Assembly: GCF_030931715.1 (NCBI RefSeq)
Contig: NZ_CP133261.1
Location: 3,512,643-3,576,642, forward strand
Origin: Tissierella sp. MB52-C2
GTDB lineage: Bacteria > Bacillota > Clostridia > Tissierellales > Tissierellaceae
DNA length: 64,000 nucleotides
Direction: 5' to 3'
The first letter of the stretch is position 1, and each line of letters starts with the position of its first letter. The notes below the pieces were generated by a model. That model was not told the DNA's origin. It ran no database searches and worked only from the letters and a program-made list of their open reading frames with translations. A program made the position numbers and the translations under genes. Shown here in pieces: positions 45,455 to 54,044 of this stretch.

Positions 45455-46222
45455 GTGGATTATACTAATTTCTACGATATAATCTTCAAAAGGAAATCCA
45501 TTAGAAAATATGACTTATCATCACTTGATAATAATATTCTCCAAGATGTTTTAGATTATATTAGCAGCCTAAAGCCTATGTATGAAGATATAGAAGTTCA
45601 AATGAAAATTGTAACAGGGGAAGTAGTTAGAAATTTATTCCCTATTAAAGCACCTTACTATCTCCTAGTATATTCTGAAGAAAAAGAAAAGCACATAACA
45701 AATGCAGGATTTATGCTTCAGCAAGTGGACTTATTTTTATCAGCTAATGGAATAGGGAGCTGCTGGGCAGGCATGACACAACCTAAGAAGGAAATAGTAA
45801 ATGAATCTAAATTAAACTATATCATTGCTTTAGCATTTGGGAAACCAGCGGAGAATATACATAGAGACAATGTATCAGAGTTTAAAAGAAAAGCAATTGA
45901 AGAAATAAGAGATAATGGAGAAAGAGATGAATTGCTAGAGGCAGTTCGTCTGGCACCATCTGCAGTAAATAGTCAACCCTGGTATTTTAAAGTAGATAAA
46001 AATAAGATTCATGCATATTGTGTTAAATCAAATTTGATAAAAGGAATTATATATAATAGGCTGAATCAAATAGACATGGGCATAGGAATTTGTCATTTAT
46101 GTATAGCAGCTAAGCATTTAGGAAAAGACTATATATTTATTTCTGATAAAGAGGCTTTAGATAATCCTCCTAAAGGATATTATTATATAACATCTATGGA
46201 GATTTTAGAGAAGGGAATATAA
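45455..46222 (+). CDS. Nitroreductase family protein
   Basis: This 255-residue flavoprotein has the FMN-binding start FKRKSIRKYD, the central LAPSAVNSQPWYFKV near residue 168 and GIGICHLCIAAKHLG near residue 207. The arrangement, with the SIR-Y box and the P-S-A-x-N-x-Q-P-W box far apart, is that of the putative TM-nitroreductase subfamily. The substrate is unknown. GTG 45455 follows AGGAGGGATAGG. It follows the phosphatase gene by 26 bases. Confidence 0.85.
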   Translation: MDYTNFYDIIFKRKSIRKYDLSSLDNNILQDVLDYISSLKPMYEDIEVQMKIVTGEVVRNLFPIKAPYYLLVYSEEKEKHITNAGFMLQQVDLFLSANGIGSCWAGMTQPKKEIVNESKLNYIIALAFGKPAENIHRDNVSEFKRKAIEEIRDNGERDELLEAVRLAPSAVNSQPWYFKVDKNKIHAYCVKSNLIKGIIYNRLNQIDMGIGICHLCIAAKHLGKDYIFISDKEALDNPPKGYYYITSMEILEKGI

Positions 46223-46262
46223 GAAGAAAGTTCACCAAACATCATCATTAGGAGGAAATCAT

Positions 46263-47123
46263 ATGAAAATATCACGTGAATGTATCCACTGTCTTGCTAG
46301 ACAAGCAGTAGAAATAGCTGAAGAAGCGACAAATAATGTTGCAATGCAAGAAGATATAATAAAAAGATCTTTGAAAGAATTAGGAGAAATGAATTTCAAT
46401 GAAACAGCACCTGAAATAGCCTTTAGGATGCATCAACATGCTAAGAATATTACTGGTATTAATGATCCATATAAAATATTGAAGGAACAGTACAATGAAA
46501 TTGCTAAAGAGATTTATGAGAGAATTATTGAAGAAAAATGGTTAGATAAGGCAGAAGATCCCTTCGATATGGCTTGTAGATTGGCTATTTCAGGGAATAT
46601 TATAGACTTTTCAGCTGGACTTAATCTAGAGTATTCGGATATTGTTAAGTCGGTTGAGGACAGTATTAAACATGATATTTTTGGAACTGGAACAACTGCT
46701 CTACGAGAAGCAGTAGAAAAGTCAAATAACATTATGTATATTGCTGACAATTCGGGTGAAATTATATTTGATAAATTCCTATTAGAGAGGCTTCCAACAA
46801 ACAAAATTACTTATGTGGTGAAAGGAGGTCCAATAGTTAATGATGCGACTATGGACGATGCAATAAGCACAGGTGTTGTAGACTTAGTAAAAGTCATTGA
46901 CAATGGGCATTCTGCGCAAGGAACGATAATAAAAGATTGCTCAAGTACATTTAAGAGGGAATTTAGTAAAGCAGATCTTATTATAAGTAAGGGACAAGCG
47001 AATTTTGAAACATTGAGTGATATTAAGGATAAGAATATATTCTATCTATTGAGAGCAAAATGTAGTTCAGTTGCTTCTGCTATTGGGTGTAAACGAATGG
47101 ATTATGTTCTCACAAATTATTAG
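46263..47123 (+). CDS. DUF89 / ARMT1-like damage-control phosphatase family protein
   Basis: This 286-residue protein has the DUF89 pattern: an N-terminal RECIHCLARQAVEIA segment with two Cys, then FDMACRLAISGNIIDFSAG, the metal-binding YIADNSGEIIFDKFLLERL, VKGGPIVNDATMDDA and ISKGQANFETL. Characterised relatives hydrolyse damaged phosphometabolites. AGGAGG precedes the ATG. The ending KCSSVASAIGCKRMDYVLTN is family-typical. Confidence 0.9.
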   Translation: MKISRECIHCLARQAVEIAEEATNNVAMQEDIIKRSLKELGEMNFNETAPEIAFRMHQHAKNITGINDPYKILKEQYNEIAKEIYERIIEEKWLDKAEDPFDMACRLAISGNIIDFSAGLNLEYSDIVKSVEDSIKHDIFGTGTTALREAVEKSNNIMYIADNSGEIIFDKFLLERLPTNKITYVVKGGPIVNDATMDDAISTGVVDLVKVIDNGHSAQGTIIKDCSSTFKREFSKADLIISKGQANFETLSDIKDKNIFYLLRAKCSSVASAIGCKRMDYVLTNY

Positions 47124-47351
47124 AATAACTTTTAGGTCCACCGTAATAATATCGTGGACTTTATCTTATCGAAAACAGAAATTCAAACAGTGAATAGGAA
47201 CATTATAATTATAAATATTTAGTATAACATTTAAAAGATATATTGAAATTGATCTTAGAAATGAGTGGAGTTTTACCTGTATATTTATAATATGTCTGTA
47301 GAAAGTAATTAAAAAGACAAATGAAACGTTGAGTTTTTGGAGGCGAGGATT

Positions 47352-48077
47352 ATGAGACTAAAAAAGATATCTGAAAGAATCTACTATTTACCTGCTGAGG
47401 AAGAAACGGATAGACCTATACTTGGGTATATAAAAGGAGATAAGTATTCACTGGCAGTAGACGCAGGGAACTCAAGTAAGCATGTAGAGAAATTTTACAA
47501 TGAATTGAGAAATGCGAATTTAAGGTTACCAGATTATACTGTGATTACTCACTGGCATTGGGATCATACTTTCGGAATGCATGCAGTGTCAGGAAAAACA
47601 ATTTCAGGACATTTGACAAATGAAAAACTAAAAGAAGTTGCAACATGGGGATGGTCTGATGATAATATGAAAGATAGGCTTGAAAAAGGTAAAGACATTG
47701 AAATGTGCGATAGATGTATTAAAATAGAATATTCAAATAGGGGAGATATAACAGTTATAACTTCCGATATAGAATTTAGTGGGACTTTAAAGATTGATTT
47801 GGGTGGAATTTGTTGTGAGATTATTGAAGTTAATGCACCACATTCCGTAGATTCAGTATTGATTTATATACCCGAAGAAAAGACTATTTTTATTGGTGAC
47901 GCAGATTGTGAAGATCATTATGATAATGATGGAAAATATGATAAGTATAAGTTAAAAAACTATATAGAATTAATTAAAGGTTTTGATTTTAATATTTATA
48001 TGATAGGACATGGTGAGCCAGAAAGCAAGGAATCAATACTGAGTTATTTAGAAAGTGAATTTAAAAATATAAAATAA
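47352..48077 (+). CDS. MBL-fold metallohydrolase
   Basis: This 241-residue protein has the zinc motif THWHWDHTFGMH (H-x-H-x-D-H) near residue 62, a later NAPHSVDSVLIY with the third His, the metal-bridging Asp in IGDADCED and MIGHGEPES at the end. The substrate is unknown. TTG 47337 is in frame, but ATG 47352 fits GGAGGCGAGG better. A weak hairpin (47136-47159) lies in the spacer before it. Confidence 0.88.
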   Translation: MRLKKISERIYYLPAEEETDRPILGYIKGDKYSLAVDAGNSSKHVEKFYNELRNANLRLPDYTVITHWHWDHTFGMHAVSGKTISGHLTNEKLKEVATWGWSDDNMKDRLEKGKDIEMCDRCIKIEYSNRGDITVITSDIEFSGTLKIDLGGICCEIIEVNAPHSVDSVLIYIPEEKTIFIGDADCEDHYDNDGKYDKYKLKNYIELIKGFDFNIYMIGHGEPESKESILSYLESEFKNIK

Positions 48078-48203
48078 CAAAATCTACGTTTGATTTCATT
48101 AGTCTTATGGATTTATATCCTTGGGGAATAGTTCTCGTATATATTGTGTAGATTTATAAATCTGATGATAGGGCATATCTTGCATAAAAATACTTTATAT
48201 AAG

Positions 48204-48268
48204 AAAAAGACATTCGTTTAATGACAAATGTCTTTTTTATTGACATAACAAAACAAGAATGATAACAT
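48204..48268 (+). promoter_or_regulatory. Terminator followed by promoter ahead of helD
   Basis: AAAAAGACATT (48204-48214) and AATGTCTTTTT (48227-48237) form a terminator. TTGACA (48240-48245), 17 bases, TAACAT (48263-48268) then makes a promoter. The leader to helD is about 120 bases with no gene in it. Confidence 0.65.
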
Positions 48269-48395
48269 AAAACTATGTCGCCATTTTATAAGAGCGGGTA
48301 CTATCATCCAACTATAGTATACAACTTTTCGAAGTCAATGTCAATGGTTTTTTTAAATAATTTTATTAAATTATTTATTATAAGGAGGTTATATC

Positions 48396-50633
48396 ATGAA
48401 TAGAGATAATTTTGAATGGAAGGCTGAAGATGAATGGCTGCAAGAAGTACTTGAAGAAGCAGGGAAACAGTATGATAACAACAACAATTTAAAAGAAAAG
48501 ATTAGAGAAGATGCTATTAGAACACAGAAGGAACTATGGGAGGAAGTAGGTTCAGTTTCCATAGCAAACGGAATGGATCAAATCACAGACTTTATGCAAT
48601 TTATTAATTTTATGAGGACACAAAAGATAAGCCACGAATCAACTAGAAAAATTCAAGAAAAATACGAGAAGGTACTTTCATCACCTTATTTCGGAAGAAT
48701 CGATTTTATTGAAGATGTAGAGAATGAGGCGGAGAAATATTATATAGGTCTTTCAAACCTTATTAATGATAATTTTGATTTTCTTGTATATGACTGGAGG
48801 GCACCAATTTCTAGTATGTTTTATGATTGTGAAATTGGAGAGGCTAGTTATAAATGTCCTGAAGGAGTAATGGAAGGGGAACTTATACTAAAAAGACAAT
48901 ACAAAATTAATAATGGAAAAATGGAGTATATGTTTGATAGCAATCTTAAGATAGATGATGAAATGCTTCAAGATATTTTGAGTAAAAGTACTGACGATAG
49001 GATGAAGGCCATAGTAACAACAATTCAAAGAGAGCAGAACAGAGTGATTCGTGATGAAGAGTACAAAGTCCTAATTGTTCAGGGGCCTGCAGGAAGTGGA
49101 AAAACTTCTATTGCTCTTCATAGAATTGCATACCTTCTATATAGATATCGTGATAAGATAACGCCTCGGAATATAGTAATATTTTCACCCAATGAAATTT
49201 TTAATGATTATATTTCTAATGTATTACCAGAGCTGGGAGAAGACAATATGTATCAAACTACCTTTAAGGAATATATGCATATGGCATTAGGTGGTGAGTT
49301 TATAAAGGAAAGTTATTGTGATATGATGGAATATATTTTAAATTCAAAGAATGAATTAAACTATAAAAACAGAATTACTAATATAATGTATAAATCTACT
49401 GTGGAATTTGTAAATATATTAAAATATTATGTGACCTATGTTGAAAAAATAGATAGAAAATTTACAGATATTATTTTTAGAGATATGTTAGTAGTATCAT
49501 CTAAAGATTTAGAAGAATTATTTTTCAAAGATTATATAAGGCTTCCTCTAAAAAGGAGATTAAAAAAAATTAAGGAAAGAATATTATTTCTTTTAGATCC
49601 ATATAAAAAAGACAGGATAAAGAAAGTTGTAGGTGAATTGGAGGATACGGGATCATATATAAATAAAATGGAAATATTAAAAGATAGTATCTCTATTGTA
49701 AATAATGAAATGAAGGAAATATATAATGAAATAGACAGAATAACAGAGTTTAATTTAGCAGAGATTTACAAGGGATTTTTTGAAAATCTAGAGTTCTTCT
49801 GTAGGAATTTAAATATACCATATTGTAAAGAGAAAATTGAAAAAATTAGAAATTATACTATAAAAAATTTAGAGACTCAGAAACTTAATTATGAAGATCA
49901 GATTCCCCTTCTATATCTAAAAGCTGCTTTGGGAGATATCCCAAAAACTTCGGATATTAAATATGTTATTATTGATGAAGCCCAGGACTATACGCCTCTA
50001 CAGTATGAAATATTTTGTCAGCTTTTTGAATCTGCAAATATGACTATACTAGGGGATTTAAATCAATCTATTAATCCGTTTATGAATATAGGAGGTTATA
50101 ATAATATATCCTATATATTTTCTGAGAGTAACACCTGTATAATAAACTTAACTAAAAGTTACAGGTCTACAAAGGAAATCACTGAATTCTCTAGGAAGCT
50201 ACTTAATAGTAAATTTGTTGATGAAAGTATACAAAGAAATGGAAATAGACCATTATTAATTGGATTTTCGAAAGAGGAGGAAATAAAGGAGAAAATCCTT
50301 AATGATATAAAAATATATAAGGAGAGAGGATATAAATCCATTGGAATAATAACAAGGACTGCAAAGGAAGCAAATGATGTATATGATTTTCTAAAGGATA
50401 AGATTCATATTAAGGCCATAATGAAGGATGATGATGACTATGTTAATGATACATTGGTGATACCAGCATATCTTGCTAAAGGATTAGAATTTGACGTTGT
50501 GCTTATTTATAATGTAGGAAATGGGAATTACTGTTGTGAAGATGAAAGGCTGCTGCTTTATACTGCCTGTACTAGAGCACTTCATATTTTATGTATATAT
50601 TATAGCGGAAAGTGTACACCATTGTTGAATTGA
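48396..50633 (+). CDS. helD: HelD-like superfamily 1 helicase (RNA polymerase recycling factor)
   Basis: This 745-residue UvrD-like protein has an N-terminal coiled-coil arm, the P-loop QGPAGSGKTSIALHR near residue 229, Walker B VIIDEAQDYTP near 523, and motifs TKSYRSTKEI and KGLEFDVVLIYN near the C-terminus. The N-terminal DWRAPISSMFYD is typical of HelD. HelD pulls stalled RNA polymerase off DNA using ATP; some relatives protect against rifampicin. AAGGAGGT precedes the ATG. It appears to be a single-gene unit. Confidence 0.92.
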   Translation: MNRDNFEWKAEDEWLQEVLEEAGKQYDNNNNLKEKIREDAIRTQKELWEEVGSVSIANGMDQITDFMQFINFMRTQKISHESTRKIQEKYEKVLSSPYFGRIDFIEDVENEAEKYYIGLSNLINDNFDFLVYDWRAPISSMFYDCEIGEASYKCPEGVMEGELILKRQYKINNGKMEYMFDSNLKIDDEMLQDILSKSTDDRMKAIVTTIQREQNRVIRDEEYKVLIVQGPAGSGKTSIALHRIAYLLYRYRDKITPRNIVIFSPNEIFNDYISNVLPELGEDNMYQTTFKEYMHMALGGEFIKESYCDMMEYILNSKNELNYKNRITNIMYKSTVEFVNILKYYVTYVEKIDRKFTDIIFRDMLVVSSKDLEELFFKDYIRLPLKRRLKKIKERILFLLDPYKKDRIKKVVGELEDTGSYINKMEILKDSISIVNNEMKEIYNEIDRITEFNLAEIYKGFFENLEFFCRNLNIPYCKEKIEKIRNYTIKNLETQKLNYEDQIPLLYLKAALGDIPKTSDIKYVIIDEAQDYTPLQYEIFCQLFESANMTILGDLNQSINPFMNIGGYNNISYIFSESNTCIINLTKSYRSTKEITEFSRKLLNSKFVDESIQRNGNRPLLIGFSKEEEIKEKILNDIKIYKERGYKSIGIITRTAKEANDVYDFLKDKIHIKAIMKDDDDYVNDTLVIPAYLAKGLEFDVVLIYNVGNGNYCCEDERLLLYTACTRALHILCIYYSGKCTPLLN

Positions 50634-50660
50634 AGATAGCAAATAAATATTGCAAGTATA

Positions 50661-51010
50661 TTGACAAAAAGATAATTGTAAGTTATGATACTATGAAATC
50701 TTAGTTTAAGGAGGAAAGTAAGCGATGATGATATTAAATTGTTAATATTAATCAAAGATTAATATGTATTTCTTAGAAATTATTGATTTTGCCTAATCTA
50801 GGCTTGTTTGTTATGCTTTTTATGGAATTAACAATTTAGAAGGTCACTTACTTAACTATAAATAACTATTATAATGAATTAAAATCTTTATATAGTATAA
50901 TGTATTGTCTTTGATTCTAAAGCTATACATTTATCCTTATATGATTTTAATATAATATTTTATGCTTGATATTAGGCTATAAGTAGATTATTTCTTCTTA
51001 TGGCTTTTTT
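50661..51010 (+). ncRNA. Candidate structured leader or small RNA with tiny reading frame
   Basis: A strong promoter, TTGACA (50661-50666), 17 bases, TATGAT (50684-50689), is followed by AAGGAGG and a six-codon frame MMILNC (50725-50745). Long-range pairing is possible: AAGTAAGCGA (50717-50726) with TCACTTACTT (about 50842-50851), and TAAATTGTTAAT with ATTAACAATTTA. Inside are the hairpins ATATTAATC/GATTAATAT (50745-50765) and GCCTA/TAGGC. A terminator-like stem, AGGCTATAAG (50974-50983) with CTTATGGCTT (50997-51006) and a T-run, ends at 51010. It could be a stand-alone RNA or an attenuated leader of the GNAT gene at 51246. No known RNA family recognised. Confidence 0.5.
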
Positions 51011-51104
51011 GTTGCTAAAAATTAAATATTACGAATAAGGTAACCTAATATCTAAATTTCCATATAACATATCAAATGAATATAAAAAGATTGGTGGTGA
51101 TTAT

Positions 51105-51143
51105 ATGACCCCCGTTTTGGTGTATACAAAACAATTAAATTGA
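51105..51143 (+). CDS. Possible 12-residue leader peptide
   Basis: ATG 51105 has a good ribosome-binding site (GGTGGTGATT) and encodes MTPVLVYTKQLN before TGA. It lies between the candidate RNA and the GNAT gene. It may be a regulatory leader peptide or the remnant start of a lost gene. Confidence 0.35.
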   Translation: MTPVLVYTKQLN

Positions 51144-51245
51144 AGGAAAAGGATATTATTACATTATTAATAGGGGATATGGGGAATTAAAACAGTGCAA
51201 CTAAAATTCTGTGTCTTGAATACGATAAAAGGAGAGATATTTATT

Positions 51246-51854
51246 ATGAGAGAGATAGTATATGATAATTATTATTGGCAAAATGATTTGGTCAGATTAA
51301 GAGCTTGGAGTGCAGATGATTGGAATTGGGATTATTGCACCAATTTTGATAGTGAAACTTTAAGATTAGCAGATTGTGAACTTTCATTGCCACCAACAGT
51401 TGTAGCATCACAAAAGTTTTCAGAAAGAATTAAGGATTTTTCAATAACTAATAATAGAACTTATTTCGCTATAGATACTTTAGATGGTACTCTTGTTGGG
51501 CGAATAAATATATTACTAGGTGATGAACAACATGGAACTTTTGAAATTGCAACAAAGATTGATAAGGAGTATAGAGGAAAAGGTTATGGTACTGCTGCGA
51601 TGAGAATAATGCTTAAGTATGCTTTTATGGAAAAAAGATTAAATAAATATTGTGCAAGTATTTTAGAAGGTAATTTAGAATCTATTGCCATGCATGAAAA
51701 GCTTGGATGTGAACAAGAGGGTGTGTGTAAGCAGAATATTTATACAAATGGAAGATATCATGATGAAATTCTATTTGGATTAACAAAGGAAGATTACTTA
51801 AAAAGATTAATTCTTGTAGAAAATAATATTTGTGATGAAAAGGTTCTAAAATGA
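51246..51854 (+). CDS. GNAT family N-acetyltransferase (RimJ/RimL-like)
   Basis: This 202-residue protein starts REIVYDNYYWQNDLVRLRAW, has the acetyl-CoA loop YRGKGYGTAAMRIML near residue 116 and the ending SIAMHEKLGCEQEGVCKQNIYTNGRYHDEI, as in RimJ/RimL-type and small-molecule acetyltransferases. An extension to GTG 51195 is in frame, but ATG 51246 follows AAAGGAGAG. The substrate is unknown. The gene lies behind the candidate leader RNA, so it may be controlled by attenuation. Confidence 0.82.
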   Translation: MREIVYDNYYWQNDLVRLRAWSADDWNWDYCTNFDSETLRLADCELSLPPTVVASQKFSERIKDFSITNNRTYFAIDTLDGTLVGRINILLGDEQHGTFEIATKIDKEYRGKGYGTAAMRIMLKYAFMEKRLNKYCASILEGNLESIAMHEKLGCEQEGVCKQNIYTNGRYHDEILFGLTKEDYLKRLILVENNICDEKVLK

Positions 51855-51872
51855 AACTACAGTGAGATTTAA

Positions 51873-52106
51873 ATAGGCTATGGGATTTCTGTAGAGGATA
51901 AAGAAAAAATAGATATATGTTGGCAGGGGCGAAGCACATATATTCAAAGTTTTTCTAATACAGATGATTTAGGGATTTTCAATAGCCCCGATGACTTTTT
52001 TCTTAAATATAATAATACACGCAGCAAGTTAAAAAGATTTTTATTTGATGTTTTAAGAAGAATTAATAAGAAATTAGACTTAATCAGAGGTGGCATTTGT
52101 AACTAA
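51873..52106 (+). pseudogene. Truncated transglutaminase-like gene fragment, copy A
   Basis: About 234 bases encode the C-terminal 77 residues of the same protein as 55455-55865 (GYGISVEDKEKI ... LIRGGICN-stop). Roughly nine in ten bases match, with one 3-base gap. The 5' two-thirds are missing. It sits directly after the GNAT gene. Confidence 0.8.
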
Positions 52107-52205
52107 ACTAGAATCAAGAGATTTCTACCAAGATATTCCTAAAAACATAGAAATGGATAATATTTTAACTGTGAAAGTTATATATTATCCATTTTCCATA
52201 TATCC

Positions 52206-52961
52206 TTATCTTCGATATGCTTCAAAGGTGATGACTTGATTATTATCTGTAGGATATATACCAAACTTATAATCAGAGGAGATAGTAATATCCCTAAATC
52301 CGACCTTCTCTAAAATTAATCTAAATTCTTCTACGCCATACCATTTTAATGGAAAACGCTCAAGTTCAGTCTGTATCAGTTGGTTCTTATGCCATTTTTC
52401 ATATCGAAAATGAGAAACTGTATATTGATGAATGAAATTAACTTCTACTAGTGACTCGTTTAAAGTAATTAAATCTTTATTAGGAGTACTCCAAGTTCTT
52501 GTTGAAGTACGGCCAACATTAAAATCTGATTGCATGAATATATCAACAATAAGACGTCCACCTACTGAAAGGTGTTCATAGAAACATTTTAATCCATTAA
52601 TAGCTTCTGTTGAATCTTGTAGTAATAGAAAAGAGCCTGTAGGAATAATAATTGCTTCATATTTATGAGGCAGAGAAAAAGATTCCATATTTTCTTCATA
52701 AAGGTCAGCTGTAAGACCTCTTTCTTTACAATGAGATCTGCATAGATCCAGCATTTCAGCAGAGGAATCTATACCATCTACAGTAAATCCCTCCTCTAGC
52801 AGTGGGATTAAGATACGCCCTGTTCCTACTGCTGGTTCCAGAATCCTTCCTTTAATACCTTTAAGTCTTTCCGTGTAAAATTCCACATCTCCAAATGAAT
52901 GGCCAATGGGCTTATCTATATTGTATACTTCTGTGGAAAGCTTACTATAAAAACTAAACAT
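52206..52961 (-). CDS. Class I SAM-dependent methyltransferase
   Basis: This 251-residue protein has the SAM motif I ILEPAVGTGRILIPL near residue 40, an acidic strand end in VDGIDSSAEML, and IIIPTGSFLLL further on. It resembles small-molecule methyltransferases; the substrate is unknown. The AAGGAGGT ribosome-binding site overlaps the end of the upstream AraC-type gene, so the two form an operon on the minus strand. Confidence 0.87.
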   Translation of the reverse strand: MFSFYSKLSTEVYNIDKPIGHSFGDVEFYTERLKGIKGRILEPAVGTGRILIPLLEEGFTVDGIDSSAEMLDLCRSHCKERGLTADLYEENMESFSLPHKYEAIIIPTGSFLLLQDSTEAINGLKCFYEHLSVGGRLIVDIFMQSDFNVGRTSTRTWSTPNKDLITLNESLVEVNFIHQYTVSHFRYEKWHKNQLIQTELERFPLKWYGVEEFRLILEKVGFRDITISSDYKFGIYPTDNNQVITFEAYRR

Positions 52962-52967
52962 ATTGAT

Positions 52968-53867
52968 TTACCTCCTTTTTATTGGAATATAAATATCCAT
53001 ACAGATTTTTTCATATTCCCAAGAATGGCAACGCTCATCATAGAATTCAAAATCGAGCTTGGAATCATCAATTTCATAGCCAGAGTTTGGAAACCATTCT
53101 TCTAATATATATTTCCAAGTACCTTTGATTGAGTTTACAAAACTATCATCATCTGAAGCTACAGAAGGAGTTGTGAAGATAGCATAGGTTGCAGCTGGTA
53201 CTTCAAGTGTACACATTTCATCAGTTGCATAATCAAAGTCAGCTACTTCTATGCCTAATATATAAGAAAACTCATCAGTTTCCATATTTGTATTTACACA
53301 AATTCCGTATTCTCCATGTCTAGAAGGGTTCTGTGTTTTATATAAATGTGCTTCCTTACCTTCTATATTACATTGATCCCAAAAGGCAGGAATATCCCTA
53401 GAGTGAGCATTATTTCTCAGGGTGGTTTTAAACTCATATCCTACTATTTTAAAAGAATCCCTATTTATTATCTTAGGCTGCATTATAATACCTCCAATTT
53501 TATTGGATTTAATTTTTTTCAAATCTACTTTCTGTGGAAAACCTACTGGTGCGTGCAGTCTGTAAAAGCTTGGTGTATATCCAAAACATTTTTTAAAAGC
53601 TTTTGTAAATCCAGCATGAGTTTCGAACCCTAAATTTAAGGCAATATCAAGTATTTTTCTATTATTACTAAGTTCAGAAAGAGCATATTGAAGTTTTCGT
53701 CTTGTGACATATTCCATAACGGGAATTCCAACGAAACTATGGAAGACCCTATAGTAGTGATAGGTAGAAAAACCTGCAATTTCTGCTAATTTATCAACTG
53801 TTATTTTTTCGCCAATGTTATCATCAATATAATCTATGGTTTTTTGGATCAAATCTACATAGTCCAA
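52968..53867 (-). CDS. AraC family regulator with GyrI-like effector-binding domain
   Basis: This 299-residue protein has two helix-turn-helix motifs in the first 105 residues (TVDKLAEIAGFSTYHYYRVF and KILDIALNLGFETHAGFTKAFKK), then a GyrI/SOUL-like small-molecule-binding domain (IINRDSFKIVGYEFKTT to the end). Such regulators bind drugs or other hydrophobic ligands and activate nearby genes, here probably the methyltransferase gene downstream. TTG 53867 follows AAAGGAGGG at good distance. Confidence 0.9.
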   Translation of the reverse strand: MDYVDLIQKTIDYIDDNIGEKITVDKLAEIAGFSTYHYYRVFHSFVGIPVMEYVTRRKLQYALSELSNNRKILDIALNLGFETHAGFTKAFKKCFGYTPSFYRLHAPVGFPQKVDLKKIKSNKIGGIIMQPKIINRDSFKIVGYEFKTTLRNNAHSRDIPAFWDQCNIEGKEAHLYKTQNPSRHGEYGICVNTNMETDEFSYILGIEVADFDYATDEMCTLEVPAATYAIFTTPSVASDDDSFVNSIKGTWKYILEEWFPNSGYEIDDSKLDFEFYDERCHSWEYEKICMDIYIPIKRR

Positions 53868-54044
53868 AGAATCCCTCCTTTAAAGAATTAATTTTCCTAG
53901 GATAACTATATATTAACATATTCGCCGATGGAATCCTTTTCCTACTTTGCTAAGATAACAAATACTTAGATTAAATAATATTATTCGATTTTACTTAGGT
54001 TTTATCTAGGATATATGCTTTTTTATCAAAAAGGCCAGCAAGAA

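Noticed and set aside
46273-46284. ATCACGTGAATG as a further parS site
   Set aside because: Only the CACGTGAA core fits; the outer arms do not match, and it lies inside the DUF89 coding start.
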